Assembly (NCBI GenBank): GCA_004794655.1
Contig: SMMW01000013.1
Span: 3,122,001 to 3,186,000, forward strand
Source: Marisa cornuarietis
Taxonomy: Eukaryota > Mollusca > Gastropoda > Architaenioglossa > Ampullariidae
Length of the DNA stretch: 64,000 nt
Direction of reading: 5' to 3'
The position numbers and the translations under genes were made by a program. The notes under the pieces are model-generated. The model worked only from the letters and a program-made list of their open reading frames with translations. It searched no databases and was not told where the DNA came from. Positions 1-11,690 of the stretch are shown here, piece by piece. The first letter of the stretch is position 1. Each line of letters starts with the position of its first letter.

Positions 1-208
1 GCAGAGATGAGATTTTCCTTATTTAGAACAGTTATAAGGTTTAGAAACATGTTGTGCAACTAGCCCCAAAAACCAAGATTTTATACTCGTATTCTTCTTC
101 TTTTTTTGTTTTGTTTAGTCTCTCTCACGGTTCTTATTTCCTATCCTGATGAGTATCACAACGAGCTTTCCTGAAACTCATTATGACTTATAGACGAACA
201 AAAACTGC

Positions 209-355
209 ATTTCTAAAGTCAGTGGCGTCACATTTGAGGTTGGAAGACGTCACATACTCTACAGCGGGGCTCTGCTCTGTGCGACAGTTACACCGAGACA
301 CATGATCCTGTGTGTCGCCGGGAGCAGGCGCACTCTTGCTGGTATCATGACGTCA
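209..355. promoter_or_regulatory. CRE-like site cluster upstream of R1
   Basis: The region holds a perfect palindromic cAMP-response element, TGACGTCA, at 348-355, a near-consensus GACGTCAC at 246-253, and GGCGTCAC inside a 35-bp element at 209-243. That element recurs at 662-696 with about three differences, again including GGCGTCAC. CRE-type sites bind CREB/ATF factors in animals. The cluster lies 430-570 bp upstream of a candidate 5' splice donor for receptor R1. Promoter function is inferred from motif density and position only; no clear TATA box is tied to it. Confidence 0.35.
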
Positions 356-661
356 GAAACCTGTACTTTTGTTTACTGACAAACAAACGCTCAACACCGT
401 GACGGTTTTTTTTTCTCGTCAAAACGAGTTAAATAGCAAATTCAACCAGTTTGGAAACCATCCGGCACCAAAGTTTGGGTGTACTGGTCCTTGCAATCTT
501 GTTATCAGCGAGTCGAATCCTTGAATAAACTCGGCTGGTTTCACGCTCAGTTTCCTCAGGCCCATAGCGTGGGAGGTGGTGGAATGTGTCTAATCTCGAG
601 GCACAAGCTCGCTAGCCCCACTGCTGTTGACAGCAAAGTGCAAAAAGGAGGAAATAACTGA

Positions 662-782
662 ATTTCTAGAATCAGTGGCGTCACATTTGAGGCTGGCTCA
701 GGCCCGAGTCGGACGGCTCCCGAAAGATTTGCTGACCCGTTGAAATACGAGCATTTCAGCCACCGGGGACTGGTATCACAAG
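662..782 (+). promoter_or_regulatory. candidate 5' noncoding exon end of R1 with splice donor
   Basis: A strong donor, CACAAG|GTGAGT, has its exon side ending at 782. It follows moderately GC-rich sequence that begins with the second copy of the 35-bp element. Joined to the acceptor at 2825 it would give a 5'UTR intron of about 2.0 kb. A possible TTAAATA box at 429-435 would imply a longer first exon. Only the donor and the position support this; transcript data would decide it. Confidence 0.3.
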
Positions 783-2825
783 GTGAGTGGGAGCGATAGT
801 CTTGATTCTACATGTTGATGTAAGCAAGACGTTAGACAGTTGTAAGAAATTTATGGTTTTACTATGTGGGTAGGGACACGCCTACAAACACGCCGATAAA
901 CATTATCCTGCACAGTGAAAGGTCAACAACGCAGATGTCGGTGTTAAGGCCATCATGTACAAGCCTGACGTCTGTGCCTTTGCTTTTCTCTGTGCTTGGC
1001 AATGTTATCTGAATAACGAAAAAGAACATCCACCCAACTGTATGATAAAAAATAGAGCATAAAGTGTTACGCAATCATGAGAAAAATACACTCCACTAGA
1101 GTTTTCAAGTCTGGCAGAGATCTTGGTGACTCGATAAAAAGCGGACTTGCCCTCTGCCCAAAAAGCACTTTTACTTTTTAAAAATGCAAAAAAATCCCGT
1201 ATTTATTTAAGGGATAAACATCGGTTTTCAGTTCTGGTATGTGCTAGAGAAAAAGCACTGTGCAGCGAACGTCCTTAGTCTAAGGGGGGTGGGGTGGGGG
1301 TAGGTCGTGTTGACATGAAAAACCAGAGGTCGGTACACGTCCACTTTTGTGTGGAAGTTGAGCTGCACTCTTTAATTAATATACGTTGTGCCTTTGATTT
1401 CATCTCCTTGCATATCTAAGGTACATCTCAAAAAGGTGCAGTTTGAGTCTTTAACAATTCTGACCTTCGACTAAGCTCCTTTAGACATTTTATCAGAGCG
1501 GTAGAGAAATCCAGAAGTCCCAAGACAGGGAATACTAACATTTTGCGACGCAGGTACTTTTTCATTTAACACTACCTGCTGTTATATGGATGAAGGGCTA
1601 TTATTTTAAATATATCGGAAAAATACATAATTTTTGGCCAGATTCTCAGAATTTGACTTTTGCTAACATTTCTTCTGCACTTTGCTGCACGCCTTAACAG
1701 ACAACGTGAATTTATTTAGAAATAAAATGGACTCCTTGATCACCCAAATCTGATTAAATGCACTAACATCTTTGGGAATCGAATGCGTTTCAGGGACACA
1801 GCCAAACTAAACAATATACGTACTGAAAGCGATTTACAAGTCACATCAAATCTGAACACAAATCAGTGAGTATTACGGGGAAAAAGTACTAGTTTGTACT
1901 TAAATGTTTAAACTATGCCTCAAAGACAACTTTAAGTTAAGCTGCCCTAGGACATGCGATTACATGTTCCCAGAAAGGTTTAGAGAGACAAGATGTTGTT
2001 GTTAAGTTACAGTATGGTACATTTATTTTGACTTGGCGAAACCTGTACAACCAGCAAGCCAGTGTTGCAGAGAAAAGACAACCTAGTCACCCATCTACAA
2101 ATTTTTTCGTCTTTGTTGCTTTACAGAAAAAACCACTGCAATTACACTCTTGAGGGAGCTAAAAGCAGAATTTTGTGATACCGTCAGAAATCAGATGATT
2201 TAGATCAAACCAAACCTGTATTCAAAGGTTTGAGGATAGCTTAGTGCTTAAAAACAGACATTTTAAATCAGTTTTTCTAAGTCTGGCTGCTGTGCTCATT
2301 GAAAGTGACATTTCTTAAACAACTTCACCAAATATATAAGCATTAACATTTACAAATATACTTTTCTTCAAAATCTGTCAGTTAAACATCTGCAACTCTG
2401 TATGTTAAAAGAAAGAAAAAGAATTACAAGGTATAAAAATGAAGGTTAAGAATGAGAGAGCACAAAAGGATGAGGTTCGACTTGGGGTCATGTGGCGTAT
2501 GAAAAGCAGAAATAGCAGAGTGTGGCCAGATCGTCTCATTTATTAACTTCACTTACTGTAGCACATTTTCCAGTCTTTAGTAACTACACAGTTCCATAAA
2601 ATGTGAGGTCATAGGCGACAAGCCTGACTGGTGCCACGAAGACTCTGCGATAAATAAACGTCCTTGATTATTATCCTACATACGTACACTTACATAGTAA
2701 ATATGAATGCATATCAATAATAGGTGTGGATATATGTATGTTTGTGCTTATAGTCATATATAAATATAGATATTTTACATCATTTAATGCATATAGAGTG
2801 TAACATTCGATGATTATGGTTTCAG
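783..2825 (+). other. noncoding stretch, probable 5'UTR intron of R1
   Basis: AT-rich sequence with no supported coding region or recognised transposon. It ends in an AG acceptor at 2824-2825 immediately before AGTTCCGTGCAAA, which is almost the same as the sequence after the R2 acceptor. The polypyrimidine tract of this acceptor is weak. Confidence 0.35.
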
Positions 2826-2856
2826 AGTTCCGTGCAAAAAGCTAGAAAACAACAAA

Positions 2857-3909
2857 ATGAAAAACATAAGCGATACTGAAGCGGATCCTTATGACTACTA
2901 CCACAACATTCAAAGACTGTATTTCGCCTCCTACATCTGGGTCCTCGCAGCGTTTGGCGTCCCTGGCAACGTCGCCTGCATCTTTACAGTTGCTACAATG
3001 AACCTCACCACAGCTACCTTATACGTGATGCTGTTGGCGGCGGCAGATCTCACAGCTCTGGTACTCAAGTTAATCTATCACCAGCTTTCCTATCATGAAG
3101 TACCTACACATACCTTTCTGTGTAAAGGCGATGTGTTTGTTCAGGTGGTCAGCTGCTACGCTAACTGGACCCTTGTTCTCATCTGTTTTGAAAGATTTCT
3201 AACCGTGTGCTATTTTCTGAGAAAAAATGTTTTGTTCACTAAGAAAAGGGCCATTGTCATTGCTGTCCTACTTGGAGTGACTCTGTGTTTGTGTTATCTG
3301 TATGGTTTCATCAAAATGGACACGACAACATATGAATACTGTCACTTTCCGGATCACGCCCGTGAGTTCGTCACCACCTACTGGTACTGGATTACAGCCT
3401 CCATTTACTTTTTTCTGCCCTTCGCCCTGCTCGTTATCTTCACCTGCCTCATCATCGTCAGTCTCATGCGGCAGAAAAAGGCGCGCGAGGACATGAGGGC
3501 GACAACCCAGACCACATCAAGGGAGACAAGCCACGCGCGATATGAACACACCCTCTGTATCATGATGGTGTGTGCCGCTATTGTCTTTCTGCTACTAACC
3601 TTGCCGACGTGCATATATCATCTGATTGTACCATGGGACATACTGAAATTTGACACCCCGGAAAATTGGTTTGCATCGGTAATGTTCCAGCAACTTGCCA
3701 TAAGCTTTTCAGAAGCCAACCACGCTGTCAATTTCTACATTTATTTTCTTTCTGTCCGGATGTTCCGATCTCGTTTCAAAGAGCTGATGAGAAAATTGTT
3801 TTCTTCAAGACAGAGAACTACATCTGAAGGCAGCGGTACCTGTGAAGATGACCCTTATACGCAACATTCGCTGCTACACGAGAAAGCTGTGAATGAAACA
3901 ATTGTGTGA
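2857..3909 (+). CDS. R1: rhodopsin-like (class A) G protein-coupled receptor
   Basis: A 350-residue seven-pass plasma-membrane receptor expected to bind an extracellular ligand and signal through a G protein. The N-terminus carries an N-glycosylation site (NIS, residue 3). TM1 is about 25-48 with GN at 37-38, TM2 53-75 with Asp64, and TM3 92-117 followed by E112-R113-F114 in place of DRY. Cys89 and Cys162 should form the extracellular disulfide. TM5 is about 176-203. TM6 is about 233-257 with LPTC rather than CWxP. TM7 is about 272-300 with NFYIY at 292-296 instead of NPxxY. It ends in T-I-V, a class I PDZ-ligand pattern. The coding region has no intron. The ATG lies 31 nt after a predicted splice acceptor, and ATTAAA at 3997-4002 may serve polyadenylation. 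It is about 77% identical to R2. R1 alone has Phe where R2, R3, R4 and R5 keep Pro after the ERF region (CYF versus CYP/CFP). The ligand is unknown; a chemosensory or neuropeptide role is inference. Confidence 0.9.
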   Translation: MKNISDTEADPYDYYHNIQRLYFASYIWVLAAFGVPGNVACIFTVATMNLTTATLYVMLLAAADLTALVLKLIYHQLSYHEVPTHTFLCKGDVFVQVVSCYANWTLVLICFERFLTVCYFLRKNVLFTKKRAIVIAVLLGVTLCLCYLYGFIKMDTTTYEYCHFPDHAREFVTTYWYWITASIYFFLPFALLVIFTCLIIVSLMRQKKAREDMRATTQTTSRETSHARYEHTLCIMMVCAAIVFLLLTLPTCIYHLIVPWDILKFDTPENWFASVMFQQLAISFSEANHAVNFYIYFLSVRMFRSRFKELMRKLFSSRQRTTSEGSGTCEDDPYTQHSLLHEKAVNETIV

Positions 3910-5917
3910 CAGTACACCATAATGACCTGACCGAGTTAGTGGTCAAGAAATTGTTTACCTACTGCTTCTGATCAACTGGCGAGTGCCGTCAGTAAGATTA
4001 AAGAAGTAAAATGGAGAAAAGAAGTCACATTGATAGAAACTCCTTTCACGTTCACGCAAAAGAACATTAAAATTAATGTGCAGCGCACAGCAATTAACCT
4101 TGAGAAAACTGAGCACAAGAAAGTAGCACAGAATAAAAGTACAAAAGGATGGGGATACTTAACTCACACACACATACCCATCCATTCACCCCCAACACAC
4201 ACACACTCACACACGCACACACACACATGCACACACATGCACACACACACACACACATATGCATACATGCGCACTAAAGTGTACACAAATGTTCCAACAT
4301 AAATTGAATCGTGGGATGAAGAAAGGAAAAAGTGATGATGATAATAAAAAGTTTCCGTCTTTTTTTAGAATTATTCTTTATTGTTCCATTACTTCTCAAT
4401 ATCTATTTTCATGATAATGCTTTTCAAGCCATTTCGTATGCAATTAAGATTTGTTTTGCTTATGTATTACTCAGTAAAATATTTGAGATACATGTTATTA
4501 CATGTTGCCAATTACTAAACATGTTGAATATTGTTCGTTTATGCAGATGCAGCTTTTGTTTAATGAAAAAAAATAAGGGTTGAATGATATAGGTGCATTT
4601 TGATTTTACTTAAAACTATTTGTTCACGCAGATTCAGCTTTTGTTGGCCATTAACTTCTTTAGCACGTGCTCCTTGTATTGATGTGACTTATGTTACAAC
4701 TTTTATATGTATCACATTATTAGCCCTGACAGCGACGCTTTGAATGAAAACGTTTGTTTTTCTCGACCTCCCTTGTTTTATTTCATCTTTTATTAGAAAG
4801 GGATGTAGTCTTTGTATAAAATGTGAAAGATCACCACAAAATATCCCATCTTTACTGTCCATATTAGCTTTAACAAGTTTTCATGCAAATGTAAAGATGG
4901 AGACGACCAGGAATCGCTAAAAAAATAATTTTAAATAGCAAAAAGTGTTCCTTTTAAATGTAATTATAATAGCTTATATGGTTGGTGCATTGTTTATCCC
5001 TTATATAGATAAAACTATATATAATTACTGTTTCCTTTTTCCTTTTCTTGAAGATGTCTTTATCTGTGGCGTTTCTACAGTCTGTGATATTTATTTGTGG
5101 TGGTATGTGTTTTAAAACATTTTAAATGTTAAATTACCATTAATGAGTGGTACTAATGTTCATTATAACGTAACTCAACAACAAACTTGAATATAAGTAC
5201 AAATTTGTCAAATGCTTAATAAAGTGCTTGTTGTGGGGGGTTACTTCTGTCAACAACTTTTGAGTAATGTGTACATAAACATATTTAGCTGTCTGACAAG
5301 GCTATAAGTTTTTGGTTATACCATTGTTGTCTTAATCTACTATACTCCGACTAACAAATGTAATAAAAAAATGCTGTACATTTTCTAATAAAGATTTATA
5401 TCATAGATGTAGTCTCAGATTTTGTGTTTACTCGTCATTTTATGCACATTAATAACCACGGAGTGTCCTTTAATTTTTTTTTAAAGCAAATAGAACATAA
5501 AGCCATGCCGGCCTTACGACATTTTACTTATCGAGGTTTATTTTATAAGCAAAAGAGCCAAGAAAAAAAAAAGCATTCACATTTCACATTAACTACACAT
5601 ACTCTCAGAACGATATATTTTTGTTCCCCCTTCCCTCCCCCAAAAACATTCTAAGTAATATTTCCACTTTTTTGTGTTTATGCACAAGTAGTGCAGAATA
5701 CAGATACTTCTAGTAAATGCATCAGGCAAATCACTACATCAAAGTTAGCCGAAGAATCAGAAGCTAAAAATGGAGATGATGATAAACAGTTTGTAGTCAT
5801 TGCCGACTTAAACCAGTAAGGAAGAGGAATATGGAATATAAACCTTTTAAAAAGTAAAACAAACGCAACTGATCTCGAGAATACGAAATGAAATCTTCAC
5901 GGTCTCGCCGAAGCAGA

Positions 5918-5930
<13 letters not shown>
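3910..5930. other. intergenic, AT-rich, no gene seen
   Basis: This stretch holds the R1 3' flank, a CA-rich tract at about 4163-4262, several AATAAA-type hexamers (for example 5218-5223) and long AT-rich sequence. Small open frames here read through simple repeats or AT-rich DNA and show no family resemblance. Confidence 0.5.

Positions 5931-6011
<81 letters not shown>
5921..6011. repeat. (TC)n followed by (AC)n microsatellite
   Basis: A short CT run passes directly into about 39 uninterrupted AC units. Open frames through it encode only Cys-Val alternation and are not genes. Confidence 0.95.
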
Positions 6012-6014
<3 letters not shown>

Positions 6015-6789
6015 ATGGTAGCAGCACAACGATATTCTATAAATAATATATTTACCAGAAAATAGTGACCCAAAAATGTACGGTAGCATACACACAACAA
6101 AGTGGAGTTGCCCGAGAGATTTTGATTGCAGCATATGATTATTACTTCCCTTGACAGGGACAAATGTGCTGCAGACCCAGTGCTGTAACATTCACGATAA
6201 GCCGAGAAAATCCCAAGAAAGATGCAGTAAGAAAATGGATAAGGCAATTAATTCTGTCTGGGATGTACGTGATTGCAGAAGTAGGTATGTAATCTTGCAA
6301 CAGTGAATAAATTTAGGAAGCTGTTGTGTAATCTGCTTTCAGAAAGGAGTAATGATACTGAAAAAGTTATCGTGCAGGAGTAAATCTCTTTATCTCTCTC
6401 TCTCTCTTTCTTCTGTTTTTCCAGGTGCAGCTACATGAGAAATGCCGGCTTTCTATACCAAAGACACTGATAATTATTTTGTAGTGAATGTCAGTGCCAT
6501 TGACCACTGCAATGGAACTTTCTTTCTTGAACAAACGGACTTACATTCTAGGCCAAAGTCAAGAAACTGATAATTATTGCCATATGTCAGTGCTCAATAC
6601 GGTCAAGCCAGACATTGTAACTCGTAAGTATCTAGACATGAAAATTTTCCGTGAAATTAAAAAGGTAGTATGTGTAGCGGAAATATGCGGATAAGTCTTG
6701 AGGGTGTGTTATTGTGAGCTTCTATTTAAGTGTCTGGCATGTATGTTTGGTTATACTTGTGTCTGAGTGGTGAACAGTCACACGCTTAC

Positions 6790-7002
6790 ATCATTACGTC
6801 GTCAAGTCAATATGTGAAAACTTCGTGCTAAGTCATCCACAACAACCAGCTGACAGAACCCTTTAGAATGGACACAGGTGTCAAGCAGGGGTGAATCATG
6901 TCACCGATACTGTTCTCGCTGATTGGTTCATGTGCCGTGTCACTCAGGGAAGTCTACAGAGCCTACAGTGGACTCTAACCACAGTCTTGGAGTATCTAGA
7001 CT
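6790..7002 (+). pseudogene. LINE reverse transcriptase fragment, 5' half
   Basis: Conceptual translation gives VIHNNQLTEPF, then TGVKQG, an in-frame stop and SPILF. This corresponds to the conserved non-LTR reverse transcriptase block usually written GVRQGCxLSPLLF. Reading then reaches LEYLD, the lead-in to the YADD catalytic box, where a MULE interrupts it at 7002. The rest of the element resumes at 8282-8291. Stops and frameshifts mark it as dead. The clade looks RTE-like, but this is not certain. Confidence 0.75.
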
Positions 7003-8281
7003 GGTGACCGGACACTTAATCCCCGGACACTTAATCCCCGACACTTAATCCCCAAATCGCGACACAACACTCAAAACTGCTATTTGTGAACTTGAAATAT
7101 TATAACCGTAAGATAAATGTGTCGCGTGGTAACTCTGGGTAACTCTGGTAAGACTGGGTTGCGCTGGGTTTACAATTAGCGATCTACCCTCTAGACGATA
7201 CTAGGTGGACCCCCTAACATAACCAGCCAGTTCCAAGGCCATACTGACCAGCAGCAGACCGCACCATCGTCTGCTTTCTTCGCTTGGCACCGACGGCCCG
7301 TCTTCTGCAAGGAAAACACATGCAGCTCCAGAGACTATAGTAACAGACTTTGAGAAAGCTACGATGACCGCTTTTCGAGACAAGTTTCCGTCGTGTAGAG
7401 TAACGGGATGTTACTTTCACTTAAGTCAAGCGATATTACGCAAAGTCACTGAATTGGGTATGAGAAGTGACTATGACGAAAACGACGAGCTACGTGGAAT
7501 GGTCAGATGCCTCCCAGCACTTCCCTATGTACGTGAAGAAGACTTTGTTGATTCTTTCGAAATACTTGCAGAGTCAATGCCACAACATGATCGCATGCCG
7601 GAACTTCTATCCTACTTCGAGCATACGTATGTACGTGGTCGCAGACTGCGCGGTAGAGGGGATAACTATGCTTCAGCTTTATTCCCTCCAGATACTTGGA
7701 ACAAATACCTGGATGTCATCGTCGGTGTTGCACGAACAAACAACGCTGTGGAGGGTTGGCATCACGCCCTCCAATCTCTCTTCTCCTGTCACCATCCAAC
7801 AATGTGGACATTCCTTGATGGTCTACGTAAGGATTGTCAGCTACACAAGGCATCTGTTCTACAGTCATGCGCCGGCACAGAGAAACGTCCAAAGAAGAAG
7901 CACGCTGAATTGGCCTTGAGACTTAGCAATATTGTACAGCGATATGAGGCAATGGATCGTCTTCTGTACCTTCGATCATTAGCTTACCTGTCATATTGAT
8001 TAACAACACTTTTCATATCTTAATGTTGAAAAACATTGACTTTAATAGCTCACATGAACTTTAACTAATGTTATAAATGTTGAAATTAAGTATTATTTTA
8101 ATTGTCAAACATATTTTCATGTTTACATGAAAAAAATTATTTGAATTTGAATTACATTTTTCATTCACTTCATAATTGTTTTAGTTGAAATTTCATTTTG
8201 AGGATTAAGTGTCTGGGGATTAAGTGTCTAGAGGATTAAGTGTCGGGGATTAAGTGTCTGGGGATTAAGTGTCTGGGATTC
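7003..8281 (+). mobile_element. Mutator-like (MULE) DNA transposon with iterated terminal inverted repeats
   Basis: A 1279-bp element bounded by a 9-bp direct target duplication, ATCTAGACT (6994-7002 and 8282-8290), the size expected for Mutator-type transposition. The left end carries three tandem copies of a unit ending ACACTTAATCCCC. The right end carries the inverted unit GGGGATTAAGTGTC about five times, partly degenerate. Aligned as inverted repeats, the outer 51 bp match at roughly 44 positions. The interior encodes the C-terminal part of a MULE transposase (7364-7999). At 1.3 kb it is too short for a full transposase, so it is an internally deleted copy. Confidence 0.85.
7364..7999 (+). 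pseudogene. partial MULE transposase, C-terminal part
   Basis: An open frame of 212 codons including the stop. In-frame codons extend upstream to about 7292, giving ETIVTDFEKAT before the first Met. This matches the second catalytic-Asp region of MULE transposases (the tDFE box). It is followed by CYFHLSQAILRKV, which carries the family's C-x2-H signature, and then by the conserved RTNNAVEGWH region, with HHPTMW further on. The enzyme normally cuts at the inverted repeats and inserts the element. The N-terminal zinc-finger region and the first catalytic Asp are missing, so this copy should be inactive by itself. The open C-terminal frame suggests fairly recent decay. No promoter is evident. 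Confidence 0.8.
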
Positions 8282-9030
8282 ATCTAGACTATGCCGACGA
8301 ATTAGGTCTATCATCCTATAAGCTTCAAAACCTCTCACAAAAGACCGAGTCAAAACTGGAAAAACCCAAGTCCTAATGAGCAACACGACGAATAATAACC
8401 CTGTCACAATCAGCGGGAGACCACTAGCGGACCTAAAAGAAATGATTACCTGGGCAGCAAGGTGACGGCAGATGGTGACTGTGAACAAGAGGTCAACATC
8501 AGGATCAGCGGAGCCTTACAAGCTTTTGCAAATGCTTAAGCCCATCTGGAGATTTACTGGCCATAGCAACCACACAAAGATCAGGATCTTTAAGAGCAGC
8601 GTCCTTAGTGTCCTTCTAGAAAGGTTAGAGTGATAGAAGACCAGAGTCTTCATCAAGAGACAGCTAGAAGTGTTCCAAAGCACGTGTTTGAGGCGACTTA
8701 CTAAAGATCTTCTGGTCCAACACCATCTCGAATGAAGAATTGAGAGGCAGTGCAGGGACGTGCACCTAGGCAGAAACAATCCAACTTCGGCACTGGTGAT
8801 GGCTAGAACACGTGTGCCCCATGTCTCCGGACTCAATCCCCAGAACAGGCCTGCGACACCCCAGGGATAGAGGAACAGAGGGAGGCCCAAAGAGACCTGG
8901 AGGGGAACCGTCGAGAAGGACCTCAAGAGCAGAGCCTTTCACTTGAGACAGCCCCACAGCAGTAACAGACAGAACCAAATGGTCCCTCGTTGTCGCCTCA
9001 CATTCCAGAATTCACAGACAGATGAATAAG
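8282..9030 (+). pseudogene. LINE reverse transcriptase fragment, 3' half
   Basis: This continues the LINE interrupted at 7002. Codons just after the insertion read YADE, matching the YADD catalytic box. Further on come the LINE C-terminal landmarks in shifting frames: a TADGDCEQEV stretch, KIRIFKSSVLSVLL, and near 8815-8900 a block reading HVLRMSPDS then RGTEGGPKRPGGE, the usual WLGHVLRM and RGRPKxTWRR region. Several frameshifts and stops are present. A short AT-rich tail follows at about 9030. Confidence 0.7.
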
Positions 9031-11320
9031 TAATGACGAGGGAAAGGGGGTTGAAGTTCTGTGAGCCTTCAGTTTATAGCACGAAGATTGACTCCATATA
9101 AGAATTCGTTAGTCTACATAATGACACATAAAGTCGTCTTGTCTATCGCTTACTGTATGTTCCTTTATGGGTTTTTATTTATTTTGTACTATTACCCTCA
9201 GACTGGGCAGGCATAATTTGTACATCCTCGTAAAAGCCAAACTTACAGTTTACAACTACAAATATAATAAATCAATAAAAGACAATAAAATCACGAATTA
9301 TGCTTCAAATCCATGTCAATTCAACAATAAATAAACAATAAATGTCAGTTTTTTAAAGAACCTGATAGGACAGCGCTTTACAAGAAGCTTCGGCACTTGG
9401 GCTAAAGTTATTCAGATATAACAATCAAGAATACAAGAATTTTCTCAACCTGTGTGACCATATAAAACGATAATATTCCACAGAAGATTGGCAGAAACGG
9501 CTTGTGTATGTTGGCATTCAGAATTATAATTGCCCAAGCCATGTCATTGTCTCACTCTTCTAAAAGTTTGAATTTTTAAGGGTTTGAGGAAAAGATTCAT
9601 TTGCAACCGTAAGTTAATTTGTATATTTTAAAACTAGAAAAGTGTTTGTGGTTTATTTGCATTTCAGATGAGAACGGATATCACGATTACACTGCAATAT
9701 TTTCTTGTTTTCTCACTGTCACTTTGTCCTCATTGTTGCTGATTTCAAAACCTTATAAACTTATACATGCATCACAAAATATACACCTGAGATTTTCTAT
9801 ATACAATTAGACAGTATAGAAGGTCAGTGTGCCATTCGACTCTTGGCATCGTTTCAAAATATTAAAAAACAGCAGACAGTGAAAAAAGCTTAAAAGTTAA
9901 AGGTCTAGCGAGCTGAAAACGTTGGTTTCTAGTCATTGGGTTACTGTTTTCCCCCAGATCTGATTAATACTCTCATTCCATTCTCGAGGCACACAGGTTA
10001 ACATCAGAGACAAATGACTGGATATGGTTGAGGTGGAACCGTAAATTTAGAAGGTGCAGCTATCTCCAAACCTTTCGTCACGATCTTGGGGATATTTGTA
10101 GACATTATCTTTAGGGTATCAACCAGATTATAAAGGTCGTATCCTTTACTGATTTTTATCTTGTCATGAGAAAAAAATGCACTCGGTAGACCTTTAAAGT
10201 GAAATCGTAAGTTTTGTTTACTGCAACATTCCCGCGAATTGTGTCGGAAGGTGAGCTACAATAATTGATACGAGCACAACTGAAAATGTGTGAAATGTTG
10301 CCACACATTTTCACAGCTGATCACAGACGTGGAGAGATTGAATTTCTGGCTTTGAATATCTATTATGGTTAGTCTTAAAACGTCTTAGCACTTTCTGGGA
10401 AGTTTGTTTGTCCTTTGTAGCCGGCTGAACCGATTTACACAGGTAACTAAAAACCAAACACTGTGGCCGGACCATCTGTTAGCCGCGGCTCTTAATATCC
10501 TAGCGCCAATCATCCCGTTCTTCTTTGTTGATGTCCGACATTCCCAAGGAAAACGTCCACTAAAATTCTGGCTCTAAATTGTCGAGTGTGCCATTAAATC
10601 AACTACTTCGCATTGTCTTTTTGAAACCGCATTCAGCCAACTTTAAAATCCACAGAAGATTCTTCCCTTTTTCCAGAAGTGTTTTAGATGGCTTCTAATT
10701 CTCATCATGTGTGGTTTGTGTGATGTAACTGCTCTCGTTCTAGCTGCGGTGTTCACGAGACGACACAGGTGTCATTTATCTAAAGGATGAATATTTATTT
10801 CATTCTTCACGAAGAGGCAAAACGTACAGCACGCAGGAAATCGTGCCGACTTACAATATCACACAGCTATGTAGATTTAAATTGAATTTATTTACATTAC
10901 TCACTCAGACATACCAACTGTATTCTTGTTATGCATAACGCCTAGAAAGTTAATACTTTGCACATAATCCTTCCGTAGACATAAGCGTCAAGGACCCGGA
11001 CAACCTGCAGTGATTTGATTAATTACAAGGATTACCAAAGAAAGAGGAGCGGGGTTAGAGTAAAGGAAGTCATCTTCCAGCAGCACCAAAGCACATCGTG
11101 GCTATATGCCATTTCTACAATACTCAAAGTGGTCAAAGCTAGTCAGCTTGCAGTAGCCAGGCCATTAAAGAGGCATACCATTCTGTCAACCATGGCCTAC
11201 CGACATTTCAGGCTCCGTGGAGAGAAGAGAAGGAAGGTGGAAAAACCCTGTCACCGAGCTTTTAAGCACTTTACCAAGAAAGATTGGTTACCTTAGGCAA
11301 ATTAGGTGAAAGCACTTGGT
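9031..11320. other. intergenic, no gene seen
   Basis: AT-rich spacer. The only clear structure is a hairpin at 10282-10312. A donor-like CGGAAG|GTGAGC at about 10245-10256 has no partner. An open frame at 11015-11296 encodes about 93 residues without recognisable domains. Confidence 0.4.
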
Positions 11321-11323
11321 TGA

Positions 11324-11420
11324 TTGGTTGGTTGGTTGGTTGGTTGGTTGGTTGGTTGGTTGGTTGGTTGGTTGGTTGGTTGGTTGGTTGGTTGGTTGGT
11401 TGGTTGGTTGGTTGGTTGGT
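11324..11420. repeat. (TTGG)n microsatellite
   Basis: About 24 uninterrupted TTGG units directly abutting an interspersed repeat. The Trp/Leu/Val/Gly-rich frame through it is not a protein. Confidence 0.95.
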
Positions 11421-11690
11421 TTAGTAGGAACGTGCTTCCAACTTGAGGTGATTTCACACTATGGGACAGAAGGAGGCGGAAGGAAACCGGAGTACCCGGA
11501 AAAAAACCCGACGCCCCACCCTGTTGACAGGTGCCACATACAGGGATCTGAACCCTTATTTTTTGCCCACTGTTTATACTGTGTCGGTTGCTCCGTCACC
11601 TACCCAGCTGCGTCATCGTGGCGACGCTCGCTCGATGGCCGACACACAAGTGTGGAAGCGGGAGCAGGGATGAAAGGACAAATTATTGCA
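11421..11690. repeat. interspersed repeat preceded by TTGG array (copy 1)
   Basis: This begins with AGTGC/CGTGCTTCCA and ACTTGAGGTGATTT, then a GGAGTACCCGG segment and a CAGGGATCTGAACCC segment resembling a degenerate inverted tRNA B box. A shorter copy of its first part, also preceded by TTGG units, lies at 31890-31975. The shared layout suggests a SINE-like family whose 5' end is a TTGG array. Confidence 0.55.

Noticed and set aside
2826..2856. Spliced-leader trans-splicing as the explanation for the shared acceptors
   Set aside because: Not generally known in molluscs, and R4 and R5 have a matching cis donor upstream, so an ordinary 5'UTR intron is simpler.
5797..6247. Cys-Val repeat proteins
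   Set aside because: Pure translation of the (AC)n microsatellite; the same holds for frames at 31.1-31.3, 36.5-36.8 and 63.2-63.5 kb.
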